A DNA stretch of 64,000 bases from Setaria digitata (GCA_003640385.1 RCAB01000036.1:62001-126000), one strand, 5' to 3'; positions 24,990 through 40,400 are shown, counted from the first letter of the stretch. Notes: generated by a model from the sequence alone, not told the origin. Numbers and translations: made by a program.

Positions 24990-27900
24990 ATGACGTCCTT
25001 ATCGCACCCGCTGCCACACTTTTCCATCAAGGTATGTGCATATTCATCTATCTGTACGTGTGTCTCATTCTTCCTTTACGGATATCCTTCACTTTCGCTG
25101 CTACGCAATCATAAACAGAAATCTTTTCACTGAATTTCAAATCGTTCAATCCTTCATTGCAATCAGACAGTCAATTCAGCCATTACCTTTCCTTTTGACA
25201 ACGTAATTGACGCAGAAGCTGAAGCATTTGATGATGCAGGTGCTCGGTTTGACTTCGGCGCACTGTAAATGTTAGGAATTCCGTTCAAGACTGCGATGGA
25301 AGCATCAGAACGATGACAGCATCATGTGCTACGTTTAAAAAGAATAAGCCAACAAGCTGGCTTCCAGTTACTTCTGACATTAATTTGAGCAAAAAGAAAT
25401 TTTCAAAAGCTTGAAAAATCAATGGCATGTTTCTGATTTGTTAAACAATACTCTTGTCGGCAAAGACCTGTCTAAGAAAGTTACGGCAAATTACACTGAT
25501 ATTCAGTAGTGGTTGTACTAATTAATTGATATGGCTTTTTCAAAATTATCAGATCTTCCTAAAATGTGACTCTAAAGATATTATCAACCCTAAATTTTTT
25601 GTCATCTTCCTTGATAAAAGGAGTGCCCCATGACTTTTAAAACTTTGAAACAGTGCATCTATTAAATTATTTTTCTCGCAGAATTGTGACGTAATAGCGA
25701 TAGCTAACTGTATGCATTTTCAATTAAAGGCATATTCGAAAATACAATTCCATTTTCCTTTTTTCCTAACCAAGCATGGATAATTATTAACGGACGGTTT
25801 CTGTGAGAACTTTACAACAGGATATGATGACAGAATTCCTGATGACAACTTCACTATTTTTTACAATTTGTATTCTTTAATTCAAGTTGTGTCTAGTTAG
25901 TAATGGATGGTGTGCATCAGACTGATAATTGCTTAAATAACGAAAGTCACTTCTCTTCAACTTAGATTTCACTCTCAGAGAATGCAACCAGGTGTTTCGT
26001 AGAATGAAAGTGAGTGGTCTAAGACAAAACATTAGTGGAAGGAAAGTAAAAGAAACATTAGTCATAACATTTGTTTTTCCCAGTTAATTTAATGATGTTC
26101 TATTCCCAGTGGCCCGAAAATGAAAATTCTTGTGGTGTCAGTTCCGTCTTTTTTTTTTTTAATTTAAAAATTTCAGAAGTAATATTTCCAATATTTCAAT
26201 TGATAGTGCTGAAGATCGTCATGTTACGATCTTTTGTTCTTCATTCAGTTGTTAATAACTTTATTTCTTCTGACACACTGTTCCTTTCTTTCAAAATATA
26301 TTTCAATTTTTTTTTAAGCTTACTGACTCTCTTGTTTTTTTTTTAAACAAACTTTTGAACTGTCATAAAATAACTATATCCGAAGTTTTTATCTAATTCT
26401 GATGCAGTAATAGTACTGGCAGTATCAGCATTTGAGTGTCCTAAAAGTTGAAGATTATTAAGATATTGTAAACGCTAATCAATTCAACTTCATAAAGATT
26501 TTTTACAGAAATATCTATAAAGTAGATGTATTTCGCTGCTTACTAAAATAAAAAGGTAGGATGAACAAAAAGAAAATAATTAAGTATTTGAATAAACTTC
26601 ACTTATGTTGACTTCTTCTTCGATCTCTTTTCCTGTCACTTTAGGCTTAGAAAAAAGTCTACTGTTAATTGAATGGAAGACTATAGAGTAATTATTTCAT
26701 TACTAATTAATTATTTGCTTATCATTAGTTTAAATGATTCTTTATTTTGTAAAAATTCATTTCTTCTTAGTTGTTTAAAATGATTTGTCTAATATTTCAA
26801 TATTCATAATTTCACTTAATTTTCAGAGTTTCTTGCCATACGACCTTTCGACGTATAGTACCATGCCGCATCTATCGCATACATCTCTGATGAGTCCCTT
26901 GGTGAATCCATTCGTACCTTCCAATATACTCAACCTGTTCCAAGAAGATGCGAAACAAACTTCTGCCAAAGTATCATCTGGCACTGCTGCGACCGCCTTG
27001 CGACCGTTTCATATTTACGATCCAACCGATCCGATCAGCACTCTTTCTGTACCCACCACAACTGATTTCAATCATTTAAAGTGCAGCAAAGCCACCAGTG
27101 AACAATCTCCTTCTACACAGGTTTTCGTCGCTGTTCGTGTTGCTAACGTGCTTCCTCAAGTTCCAACTCTAAATTTGGTTGTAGCTCGAAAACAAATACT
27201 TATATTAAAATCACTTTCTTAAGTCAAGCTCAAGTTTGACAAAGTATAGGTCAAAATTAAATTTGCTTCCTAATAGCTTCCAAAAATTTTCTGTTAAATT
27301 AAATTCCAGCAAAATTTTGAGATTAAATTCAATGTGATATTGAATTCTAAATTTCAATTTCTTCTCCATCTGTCTTATTTATAACTTTATCGCATTTCTG
27401 ATGCCATCTAGTAGATGATCTCCACGGACTCACAAACCACTTCATGTCCACATTTAATTATTGTATTTTTGCAAACAGTCCACAAATTTCCGATTTATAT
27501 ATACGAAATGCTCTTGCAACACATTATATTCAAACATTTCTCTATGTTTCATTTTTCTGTAATCAAAATCGACTGTGATTACATCGATCCAAAAGTTTCC
27601 ACTGACTGAATCGGTTTCTCTTTTTAAGCAGAAGTTATTAATTCTTAAGTTACCTCCACATATGATGAAATCGTTTTAAACTGATCGTTTTCTCATCCAT
27701 CGCCATTCTCCTCCACATTACACGAAGTTCCATTAAATTTAATTGCTGCTGTTATTTTTTTTTTTTTTTTTTTTTTAATGGTAATAATTCATAACCTCTT
27801 TAACCTAAAAATATGGCACTCAAGATGTCAGTCATCTTTTGAAGCGGAAAGAAAGATTTTTTTCTTTCTAACATCATAAGCTGCTATAATAATTAGTTCA

Positions 27901-29588
27901 ATTTACTTAGTAATATTTCGAATTCTTTATCAAATTGACCTGTTTTCTCAAAAAGAACATGCCTATTACTTTTATTATTGTAGACTGAAATTCTGAAATA
28001 TCGTCATTAAAGACTTTTAGATCAGGAAAAAGAGATTAATCAATAATTTTCCCTTCATTGACCCGAAATCCTGTTTTTTTTAGGTTGACATTTTGGAAGT
28101 CTTATTTCACAGCCCTGAACATTAGTGTCAATGTGTTGACAATAGCTGACACCATCACTTTACCTAAATTCATTCAAAGACTATCTTCCTCTTTATCCTC
28201 TCTCTTTTAAAATTAATTTTTACTATTTATTATAGGAACGAACAATTATCCAATATTCAATTAAAACCTGAAAGACAATCGATTAAAGTTCAAATTGTTC
28301 TGCATATTAATATACATTTTTCATCCGATCTAAAATTGAGTGAAGATTTTCAGTTAAATCTAAGATTTAACTTCATTCAGATGTCACAACGTTTCATGCT
28401 ATAACTCTTTTTTTTTCGTTCTGTTCAGTATATTTGTTCTATTTTAATCAAAACTATGCCAATAGATATTTTTAAAGATAAAATCCCAAAAATGAGAAAA
28501 AATGTGAAACACAAAATAAAAAAACCTCGAATTTATTTTATGAAGTTTTTGTGCTTGGAAAATTCATGAAATATAATGAGTGTTTTCCGACGAAGAGTGA
28601 ACCAAGTCCCACCAAAATTAAACATTTCATTTACTTCCACAGAATCTATCTTTATTTTGAGAAGTTCGGTGGACATACATTTCAAATAGAAGCGATTAAT
28701 AAAATCTTTCTTGTAGGTGACATCATCAACATCCGATAATGATGTGACACCTGCTCAACGTAAAGTAATCGTCCGAAATGAGACAGTAAGGAAGAAAAAA
28801 GAACTGGTCAAAGATGAAGCATACTGGGAACGACGACGAAAGAATAATGACGCTGCCAAGAGAAGCCGAGATTCTAGACGGCAAAAAGTTTGTTTTAATT
28901 TAGAACAAGGCTTAACTTTTGCAGAATTTAAGAGATTTTTAAATGAATCATCAGGCAGAGAGCAAATTTTCAGATTCCAAATTTTTTTTTTTTTGTAGTT
29001 AAAAAAAAAAAAAGAAAAACACGTAGCTGAAATGCTTTTGAGAGAGATACAATAAAAAAGAAATGTCTATGAATGTAAAAGATTATGCCAGTAACAAGTG
29101 TAATTAATATTAGTTTGGAAATAGGTGCCACCTAACAACAGGTACTAATTTTCTTTTTGGACGACGACTTATGAATTTTTAAAATCATTTTCATTTTTGT
29201 TTCTTCCATGATATTTCCATTTTAAGCAGACAAATTACATAGCACTAATTAAAATCGATTTGTTCAGGAAGATGAAATGACACTTCGGGCAGCGATGCTT
29301 GAACAAGAAAATATCCGTTTACGGTTGGAAGTTGAACATTTAAGAGCCGAAGTTGATCGACTTCGAGTGCTAGTCCTCTCACCTACAATTTTACCTGCTC
29401 CATCTGCAATAATCTCAGCTCCGACAACTGTTTTACAAACTACGCAACCTCGACAGCAGCAATCGGAACAGCAGCCCCTTCCACCGACACCTTCTGCAAC
29501 CCCGTCATTACCGCAACAGCAGTCTTCCGTTACAGGATCCCTATTTTCATCATCTTCTTCCATATCAACACCAGTAATTACCGAATGA
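24990..29588 (+). CDS. PAR-like bZIP transcription factor (CES-2/ATF-2/HLF type)
   Basis: DNA-binding regulator of the PAR/E4BP4 bZIP class; in C. elegans the nearest relatives are CES-2 (cell-death specification) and ATF-2. Four exons, all phase 0: 24990-25031 (MTSLSHPLPHFSIK), 26827-27120 (98 aa, proline- and serine-rich), 28717-28887 and 29268-29588 (TGA), giving 275 aa. Exon 3 ends with the basic region, WERRRKNNDAAKRSRDSRRQ, which has the N-x-A-A-x-x-S-R DNA-contact residues and the KNNxAAKRSRDxRR form typical of the PAR class. Exon 4 opens with the zipper (residues about 170-206: L-E-Q-E-N heptads, then LEVEHLRAEVDRLRVLVL). The zipper is followed by a proline-, glutamine- and serine-rich tail (residues 207-275) that could activate transcription. 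The splice between basic region and zipper falls at the same place as in other PAR bZIPs. The exon 2 donor CAG|GTTTTC is weak. Introns 1 and 2 are 1.8 and 1.6 kb. Confidence 0.9.
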
Positions 29589-31414
29589 TACTGCTACCGT
29601 TTGTCTTCAGCAATATTAAGGTGATACTCAATGGTGTAGCCAGGATTTTATATCAACCTTGCAGATATTTTATCAGTAGATTACTTGTTTGCTTAGGAAT
29701 GTTTGGTTGTGCAGCAAAGCTATCGTTTTCTTTCGTGTAATGTCGGCTATAGATGTCGTAATTTTAAGATAGGAAAACGTTCGCGGGTTTCTATTCGGAA
29801 AAATGCTAATCTCTACGTGGGCTCATTTCATTTGAATCATCGAATAAGAACTCTTCAAAAGAGTCTACATTGTAGAGTTGTCTAAAATGAGGACTTAGAC
29901 TGATACTTCAAGGCTATTGTCTGCATTATAAATCTTACAAAAATTATCTTTTTTTGCATACTATCATTGCTATTTGTTGAAATTTTTCTTTTGAAAATAG
30001 AATTAAAACTATGTTTTCACGAGAAGTTACCTTCTCAGACACGCCTATACTATGTACGTAATTATAGACGTTCTTTAATTATGAGAGCTGCTACATAATC
30101 AGTCCTTCATTGAAATAGAGACGAATCAAAACAGCTATTATTTTCCTGGTCATTTGTTATCTTTGATATGAACACAGTCTAGATTGTTTTTTCTTTTCCT
30201 TTTTTTTTTTCTGTTTTCCTTTGTAACTGCCAAATATTACATTTTCCCTTCAAAGGAAACTTTCTTGAATTTTGGAGAAAATGACTTCAAAAATCGAAAA
30301 CACAGACCTAATTTACGATATTGATGAATGAAAATTTCGTACCTTTTCGCTGGACTTATTTTCCGTTAAAACACAGAAGTGAGGATGAATTTGATGTTTA
30401 AGATTCTATTATCAGCGTTGATTTTGTTTTGAAGGAAACTTAAGTTTTTTGTAAGACTTTCCACGCTGTTATCCTTCTTTTGACTTTTTAAACTTCACAT
30501 ATATGACGTGCAATACAGTTCAACTTGTGTAAATTCTCAGGCCTGTGCAATAGTAATAAATAAAATAAAAAGCGAAGTATATTTTGGAAACACAGGAGAT
30601 TGCTGCTTACAAAAGTAATGTTACAAAACACAAACATATAAGTGCGTGAGAATTACTATTATGGTGTTTAGATACATCCGTCCAACTGATTTAATTAATG
30701 AGCAGAAAACAGTGAATGAAAAGTCATGGTAATATCAACAATGTTCAATTTACACTAGACAGTCTACTGAAACCGAATCTCATGAAATTATTAAATTAGT
30801 AAAATTCAAACTGAAAAGAACTTCCGACAAATTAATCGACGCAAATTTATATGGAAATGCAAACTATATGCATAGAAAAAATTTCATAAATACTGATACA
30901 CAAAATCGGTTGAGTTGATGTAAGATGTTAGAAATTTGCATTTTCTTCTCCTCAAATCGCAATGTGGTATGAATAGCAGCTTATAAAAATATTTTAGAAA
31001 TGATGATCCAAGTAGATATCTCGAAAAATTTGGCATGTCAGGTGCGGAATGGAATATTTAACTGACTGTGAACAATTATTTAATTATAATCAGTTAAGTT
31101 CTTGTCTGAGGATAGAAAGAAAGAAACTTAACATACTTACTCGAAGTACTTGTTGAAATCTAAGAAAACGATAGCAACAAGTGCAATACGAATATGAGAG
31201 CAAATTCGTCACCTTTATGCAGTAGAAATGCTATCAGAACTATTTATTTACTAATTTTAAAAAGAGAAAAACTGAATACATACCCTAAAAAAACAAAGGA
31301 GCCTTTTAATACTGGAAGGAGAGAAATGAAGTCAGATCTTTATCATGGTCAATCATCACTTATCAATAAATATTACACAACTTAACATTGTCGATAAACA
31401 ATCTTCAGGAAATT
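29589..31414. other. Convergent 3' flanks of the bZIP and Tudor genes
   Basis: No coding exon found. The bZIP gene ends at 29588 on the plus strand and the Tudor gene at 31415 on the minus strand, so both 3'UTRs lie here. Overlapping AATAAA-type signals occur near 30555 on the plus strand. Open frames at 29703-29885 and 31194-31385 have no recognisable content. Confidence 0.55.
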
Positions 31415-34400
31415 TTAATTCGTTTCTCCTTCCCCCTCCAGATCTACCACACATACGCCATCTGGACGCTGTTTCTGGAACTTGAGGCGAAAACCCCATC
31501 GATCGCAACTGACTGATAATTTCATTTTAACAACATCGTTCGGTGATAAGCGTGAAGTTACTCGCTCCTGATCATAAGCACTCAGAATGCATGGGATAGC
31601 CATGCCCGGTTGACTCATTGTTATTTTATCCTAAAAATTTTGAGAAACAAAGAGGGAGTCTTCAAAAGAAAATTATCGAATGTGGCCTTAGTCTTCTGAA
31701 TTTCGTCTAAGCATAAACTAACAAAACAAACTTAATTACATTGTTCTGCGATTTTATGAGCTTTTTCACATATTTGTTATATCAGAATATTAAAACATCT
31801 GATGATTTACGAGATGAAATTTTTGAAAAATTTGAAGAAAAAATTTAAACCAATGAAAAATACTTATCACAAAAGCACTATTATTACGTCGCTCCGGAAA
31901 GTTTACCTGCTGAGCAATTGACCATAACATGTTGTGAGCAACCCATTCGTAATTACCGTAATCGACGTAAAACACCTCAACGACATTTGAACACACTACC
32001 GTAATGACTGCCCGAAACTTGGCATCAAAACGTTCACAGTATGCAACACACAACGCACCAACGATCTGTATGAAAAAAACTTAATTAATTAAACAAATAG
32101 CTTGGCTGACCTTATCTGATGACGACGTCAACTACATTGGGTGATGATAATCAGCTCAGCAGCCGCAGCATTGCAGTGATGCAAATGTAACCCCTAAAGT
32201 TTTCCCTACTTCCCCATGGTTTTAATTTTGAAACAGACTTGATGCAAAAATTCTAATTCATTGCTCTTGTCCTCATTCTTCTTATAATGCGTAAGTGAAT
32301 CGTCTGTATCTGCAGAATGACCCTCAGATATCCTTATTCTTCCTGTAGAAACCATAAGTAACTCGTTCGTGCCTTTAGAATGCTCCTCAGATATCATTAT
32401 TTTTCCTTAAGTATTCATGCCCACATGTTTTCAGACAAATACTCTTCTTTCATTACCATTTCTGAACCAGTAAGAGGTGTACTGGCAACTAATGAATCCA
32501 AATGTGCCTCCAACATTCGTTGACATTCATCCGATTGTATTTGCACGAAGAACAATGGCCACAATGAGGATTCTGTGTCATCGTCCGATCGAGCAACCGT
32601 ATATTTATGTCCAACATCCACTTTTACATGTTGGAAGTAGGCCTGAAGCTAATTTTTCTTTCTAATATTTTATTTTCTAGTATTATTTTGACTGCAGTAA
32701 TCCACTAGTTCTAGGTTCGCAGGAACTAATCAAGAATCTAAAACTGGACAAATTTTTAAACCTGGAACTTTCAGATTTAATTTTTCAAAAATACCCTTCA
32801 TTATGCACACTTTATATTCAATTAGAGTCAATAATTTTTAAGGTACCTTATATTTTAGTATGGCCATGAGCTCCTCTTTTTCATCACCATCTGATATCAG
32901 CTTAATATCGTGATCAAGACTTGAGCTGTTTTTCACCTAAATTAAGAAAAAGAAAAAGAAAAAAGAAAAAAAAGGAACGAAAATTGCAGAGTTAGATAAA
33001 GAAGAAACAAGTAGTTCTAAAATGTTCTTTTAGAAGTACTTGTTTGTGTTAGCCAGTTAAACTAAGAAGCTTCCATAGCAAAAATCATAACTTACTAAGG
33101 ACTGTAAACATTGCGCTTCCATCTTCCGCAACTGTACTACAGCCGATATTGCTGACGAAGTTTATTAAAAATACAGAAATTTGGTCAAATCTCATGAATT
33201 TGCTATAAGTTTAAGTATTAATTTAATGGGACTCCGTTACATGTATGTAAAAACTCTACTACAACAGCGAATTCAAAGATTCGTATGAAAATTCAATAGA
33301 TGCAAATTAAAAATTCAATTTTTGAACATTGTGAACATTTTTGAAGTGTACACCTGCTTAATCCCATCATCGGAATCACTACTACAATTCAATTCATCGT
33401 CAGACGATTCATCACTCGTGTACAGCACTCTGCCCTTTTCATCACGAGGCTTTTCAAAACTTTTTTTTTGCTATAAAAAGTAGAGTGCATACGAGGCATC
33501 TCTTCTACCTTGACAAATAAGAAATCTTAAACACCTAGAATGAATCTTAAACATCTTTTTCTGAAAAGAACGATAAATAAGAGGAAAATGATGGCATTTA
33601 CTGCAAACAGAGGCAAATTCATACAATGCCTCCACAAGGTAATAAAAAAATAGTGTAAAGAAAATTCATTTGGTCGTCGAAACATTAAGATTCTTAAATG
33701 GAAATGACAGAAATACAATAAAAAAGTGGCAATTCTTAGAAGAAAGTTAGGATTTCTAAATTTCTTGGACAAACTTAGAGAAAACAATAGGAAACCTGTG
33801 CTTTCTTCATTTCCTGAGCTAAAAGCCAAACGGCTGGCGGTGTTGATTGGCAATATTTCGTAAGATGGCCAACCTTTCCGCAGATCCAGCAGGATTCCGG
33901 TATTTTCTAGAAAAGATAGAGAAACAGCTGTAATTAAATGGAATTACATGGAATCTAGTAATAAAAATATAAAATTTACATCTTTCCATTTTTTATTTTT
34001 AAGATACAGGGAACGGTATATATAAGCAAAAGATGGAAAATTTATATTATTCGAAGATTTATAATTTACTTGATCTTCCATTTCATGAGAAGTTTCGCTA
34101 AGTGTGATATTACTAGAAATATTTTGTGTCTGGCTATTCACATCGCAGTATGTTGCATGAGTATCTTTCCTCTCTTAAACAATGAACTGTATAACATTAA
34201 TAAAATGCAATGGTCAGCGTAGAAAATTTATCTGTACTGGATCATTGCTAAGAATTACCGGACATGAAGAACTCAGTCCTAGCATTGTGAGGAGAAGAAC
34301 TCGGCTTGAATGAATCTTTTTAAAGAATTCAGAAAAGAGAAGGCTGAACATTGTTGTAAGAAATAATCGTACTTACCTTGAAATGGAATGGATACTGAAT

Positions 34401-37400
34401 TCAGTTTGGTATCCGCCAACTCATCAGATTCTCCTTCTCTCTTGAATAAATTAGAGTCAAATTTTTCAACAAAGAAGCACGCCACAATTACACTAGTCAT
34501 TATTCAAAAAATTTTCGAATACTATCGATACTACCCTACCCTACACTGAGGAATGTTCTATTAGCAGTTCCTAATAAACGGAAGTATATTGCTTCATCGA
34601 ACTCCCTTATACCTTACATCATCATGTCCATTTCTTCTGATATCTTAGAAAAATTATCGTTCTTTACCCATCCGTTTATCATATTCAGGCTTTTATAAGC
34701 TATCAACTAAATGAATACGGAAATCGGTAATGATGTTGATTGATGATAAGATACTAACCGTAGAAGGCGTCGCTCCAGCAAATTCATCGGAGACTGCTGG
34801 AAATGCTGGTGGTAACTGGCTTTCTGTGTCGTCCTTCTTAAGAGACTCGCAATCTGAACATAAGTTTAAGCAAAGATTTCGTTGTCCCTTATAAATCTTC
34901 GCTCTTGTAAGACATAACTGAGCTTCAGAATGTTGAAGAATCAATTGATTTCTCAGTGAACTTCAAGAACTCGGTGACTTATGTAATTCGCCACACAAAA
35001 TCGTAATATAATACAATTATACTAGCTGCATTATTTTAAGGCAGTTTTCAAAGAGAAAAAAAAATTAAGGAAATTCAATTAGTGAAGTTTGCGGCGAAAA
35101 GAATTCTACCGGACCGATACAGAGAAGCCATGAACTGCCAAAATATACTTTTTTTAAAGGTTATCCACCTATTTCTGATTGTCATAACTGTTCTTGCACA
35201 ATATACCTTGAGAATTATTTATAGTCGTGAATTTTTTGGTTTCTTTCATTCGCTTCTTCCATCGTTTAACATCAGTGTCTGCCGTAAGTTTATCGCCAAT
35301 AACTGCTTTTTTCATCATGAAACTAAGCATTCTCTTTTCACATGAATTCTTGTTTTCTTCTGATTCTTGATTTGTAGACTCACCATCAGCAGGAGAAGTG
35401 GAACGTGATGATAGCTGGCTTTCTGCGTTCGACGGTGTATTAGAATTCTAGTAAATCACAATTTTCAGTTATCAAAAATTTCAAAAATCTTCGAAGAAAA
35501 AATATTTCTAAAATTTTAGGGTAACAGTGAAATAAAAGATAAAGTGGAATCAAAAATTTTGACAACATAAGGAAAATTAAAGCAGACTGTCTTTGAGAAG
35601 CAGATACTCGACTTTCTCTAGCGCATGCAATTGTACCGAAAAATAGTTTTGATGATTTCGGATCTCTTTTAAGTAACTCCTCTGACCTTGCATGATGAAT
35701 GCGCCGTGGAAGAAGAATTGATAGAAGTTGTTGAAGTACGATGAAAGCCATCTACAGCTACGTGCGTGAATGGTCGGAAAGGTGTAGCATTCAGGTCTGG
35801 AATTACTGACCGTCTAAATGATGCGTGATGAGAGGTAGTGGAACGACGTTGTCTTTTCTCCACGTAAGCACCACAAAAGCAACACGATTTTGAAGTCTGA
35901 TTTTCAGCATCACGTTGTTGTGAACATATCACGCATCCCCGTTGCACTGCTCGCACCTGTCGTGATTGCTGATTGCAGTGTTGAAAGTAATCAACAGTAT
36001 GTTGTTGGACAACTAAAATAATGCATAAAAATGAAGAAAAAGACAAATGGATGATAAGAAAGGTCAGGTGACTCAATGTTGGCCAACTTTTTTCCAGTTA
36101 GAATGCTCTTGAGAAAGAAGTAAGATTGTTTCGTTTAATCCATTTAATTTCAGCGTATTTTAAATTAATTGCTAGTGATTTAAATTCACATTTAATCTTT
36201 TTTCTTGGGGACAGTGTACTTCGTACTTTAATACTAGTCATCTTTTACAAAATTTCAGAAATTATAATTAAAGTGCCACGAAATAATACGTTTGTTAATG
36301 CATTCGTGGATTGTTTTCGAAAAACTATTGGACATGAGATTATCTTCACTTTTCAAGGCTATTTTGCATCATTTCGATCTTTGAATCAGATCGGCTTGTT
36401 CATTAGGTTATTATTAATTCTGAACTACGCCATTAAATATAGTTCATTAAAATCTATAACAGACGGTAATCTATTTAATTGAAAAGGTATGAAGACTTTG
36501 TTGATTGATGGGATTAGTGTAAACGTGAGACTGATGATGAGACTGAAGTAGGTGGCTCGGATATATGCAATTGTGGTTTTCATTCCCGTGGAGATAGCAG
36601 CATCCGGTTGGCATCACGATATTTGGTTGTTGCTGAATATATCGCTGAGGATAAGAAACGGCTTGGTGTCTAAAAATTATGGAGGTTAATTAATTGTGCA
36701 GTTAAATGATTATCAAAGAAAGCAATTTTTTGTAGCACTTCTTCCGTGGAGGAAAAAGTATAAATTAATTACTCGAGATAAAACAAAGCTAATTTCTGAT
36801 GAATTATTAGGTGGCACCTGGATAAAGGTATCTGGCCAAATAATGACGAGTGACAGTGATTTACATACAGTGTCATATCCTTCCCATCACAAGCAAGAGA
36901 TGAAAATCCTTGACTTCCTGTTCCCTTTTTCGAAACTCCCTGCCAATCCTTGTATAAATATGGCTGTTGTACTGGAAGCAAATGCGAGGCATTATTAGCA
37001 GACTGAAATTAGGATCATTTTGGTTCTTCATTGTTAATTTAGACAAAAAGAAAACACTGATCAGTGCCAAGGACTAAGACTAAACTTAGCAGTGGTAGTT
37101 CATGTTGCTTCTTCTTCATAATCACAATAAGCAATTTAATAGAATTACACTTTAGACTTCGCGGATGGCTAAAATCGTTGTTGTCCTCTTTACTTTGTAT
37201 ACTTACTTGCAAGGAGAGGGAATTAAATAATTCATCGATACGATTGGATATTTGCGTTAATTTTACACTGATTTTTATATCTGTTGCTTGCAAAATGTTT
37301 TCAATTTCCCTAAAATAAATGCAAATAAATTCTTAGCAGATATTTCTGTTGCATCCATTTTACGACATGTATTAAAATTTGAACTGATAAAAGGTAATTC

Positions 37401-40400
37401 TGCATGAAATTGCACTAAACGATCCTCATAGGGCCAGTATATATTTAAAATAAGAGAGTGGTAAATTTGATAAAGTATAATATAACCATTAATTTAATTG
37501 AAATGATCAAGGTATTTCGATCTAACTTTGTGAACAAGTTTGCAGATTCGATAAAATTAAGAAAAAAATAAATAAATTAAATTAAAAACAAACTGTTTAA
37601 AAGATATCTGTGTACGAAGTTCTTCAAGTATTGCTTTCAACATCGCAGAATTATTATCATTATTATTATTATTATTATTATCACTGTCGCTATCAATATT
37701 ATTGTAGTTCATTCCCACTGCAACACTTTGCTCCAAAATTCCTTCATTTCGACTGATTTCATTGCTGGAATCTAACATTGGATAATGTGAATTATTAATG
37801 GTGGTGTCAGTTGATGCAGAAGGTCTTGGATACTGGAAATCAGCCTGGATGTACATATCGATGGTGGCAGAGTAGCTTGTTTCGTCTTCCTTCCTAATCA
37901 CTTGGATAATATATTTCTCATCAACCGCTAACTGCAATAATATTATCATTTGAGATAACTATCAGACCAGAAAATGCAAGAAGTTTAGACCAATTGAGTC
38001 CATTTTTAGAAAAATTAAATAAGGCATCATTTCAACAAAAAAAAAAAAAACAATGAGGGAAGTATCAGAAGTATCACCTTTGCAATGTGAACTTCTTTGT
38101 TTATATTCACTCGGTTCACGCTGCACTTAAATGCTGCACCAATTGTGTACAAAACTGTTGGTGGCTGAAAATTGACAGCAATTTATTTAAAAAAATAAAT
38201 TTGCAGTTCTTTATTTAATTAGCTTTTATCTAATTTAAGTCTCGTGTTATTTACTCGGAACTGTAAACTTACTTGATCAGAGAGATCGAAAAGATTGTGG
38301 ACATCGCAGAATAATGTATGACCATAATCAATTAGAAATACCATGCAGCAGCTTTTTTCGGTATTAAAATTACTAGCAATTGCACTGCAACAATTTCTTT
38401 TGTTCAATAATTAAGGAAGAAATGATGGATTCTCAATACTGTGTGTTATGCAGCAGTAAATTTCAGATGTAATTGGCGGAAAAGAACGCGGGAAAGAGTT
38501 TTTATCACAGCAATTTAGGGTTTGCTAAAGCAAAGCAGTAGGTTAAAGTACTTATTAAAAGTGAATTCAACATTAGAAGTCCGGATTGAAAGTATAAACT
38601 TCACTATCGAATTAAGGTTTTTTAAATTTAATGCAACTGAACTGACATTAAAGTGAGTGTTAAATATTTTTCTTTTGCTTTTTTACACATTAACAACCTA
38701 ACTAACCGATAATAACGGGATCGCTTGTGTACTGGACGTTGAATTTGTGCAATGCAGGCTAGTGAACGCTTGTCTTCAACGTATGGCCACAGACCGTTAG
38801 ATGGTAAGACTATTTGCTGAAAGCATAACCTTTAATTTGGGTATTGCATTATTTTTTGTCGGAAGCTTAAGAAAAATGTAAGGGACTGTGGTGCCGTTGG
38901 TAAGGATTTGTGATATGTGATATGAGTTAATGTTGTTGCTAAAACTGATGCATCATAAAATGCGTACCTTGGAAACTTCAATTAACAAACTGAAGATAAT
39001 AGGCGATAGCTGATCAGACATAAAAGAAAATAATTCGAACTAGAAAGCACATTTCTGCTATGTTTTCTCGCAGTCCGAAATATTATTAAACAGTCAGGAA
39101 AGTGTAGGAAAGTCAGTGAAGGTAATGCAGAAAATAATTGTGTATAGATAATTCTTGAATGGTAGGAATGTTCATTGAGTTGTTCTTCTGCGACACTGCC
39201 AGAAGCTATCAAATTATTCCTGAGACTTCAGACAGAAGTATGAGTATGATGACAGTATCTCGGTATTATCTGAGAGAAAGCATTTGTACGCTCCTTAACT
39301 TAAAGCTGCTGCACCATCAATAAGTTCTATCTAAAACATCCCAGTACCAGAAGTACTTCTTGCAAATTTAGATGGAAAGAACCTTGCTAATCATGGAACA
39401 AACGGAAGCATCACGGAGCCAATAATGACTTTGGCTGATCTTTTCGGTCACTCGTACTGCCATTGTAACCGGCAGCGAATATTTCAGAGCAAACTTGTTG
39501 AATGAAAAGGTTGACGGACAATATAGTGGACGAATTGAATGGTTTTGAGAAGTAATATCTGGTAGACCCTGTGAAACATTCTAATATTAATGATAAATAC
39601 AATATTCAAAGGAGTCTTCACTTCAAGGCTTTTTAATTGATGTGATTAATAATCTTTGGCACTTTTTCTTGGTCTTGTCCGATGTATAATTTAATTATTG
39701 TTAATAGTTGGTCCGTGCAACAACTAGCCTACTCATTTACAAATTTTCATTATTTATAAAACTCGAAAAAAGACAATACCCATTTGCAGAATATTTCATC
39801 ACGTAATGATGTTCCGCAAAAAACTCGCGCCAGAAGAGGTGGTGGATAAAGTGAATTCACAAAACTCGGATAATAGCCGTTCTCTGCTAATGATAGAGAC
39901 TGACCTATACAAACTGATAACAATCAAAATTCGTTCTCAAGTAGCATATTTTCTGTTCCAGCAGTTTCTTATGTTACTCCAAAATGTTCCTACCATCATG
40001 AATAAACATAATAATATTTCATGCTGTTTTTCGTATTAATTTAATGCTTGCAACACAGACAGTGTCTTGTGATACGCTGAAAATGATAATATCATTTAGA
40101 ATTACTTAAATAAATCTACCTTGATAACATGATGATAGAGCAAATACGCATGTCGAACCAATATTGAGCATCTCAAAATGATCTGTAGTGCAGGTAGTAG
40201 GACCTTTAAAACCTGTACGGCAGTTTGCCAATATCAATGGTATCGCCATTGGTGGCATTGAGTGAAGCTGTGAAGGCAACAAGTAAATTGAACGTTGATC
40301 AACGAATTCAGTCTGTCCAACATCGATCAGGTACATCTGAGAATGATTAAGCATTGTAAACTCTCACATAAATCTCTTGACAATTAGCTGAACTTTTTGT

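Noticed and set aside
29264..29563. Minus-strand 99-codon frame rich in C, G and S.
   Set aside because: Exact complement of the Q/S/P-rich last bZIP exon; a compositional shadow.
36696..36998. Plus-strand 100-codon open frame.
   Set aside because: It overlaps the minus-strand Tudor exons at 36869-37002 and reads as their shadow.
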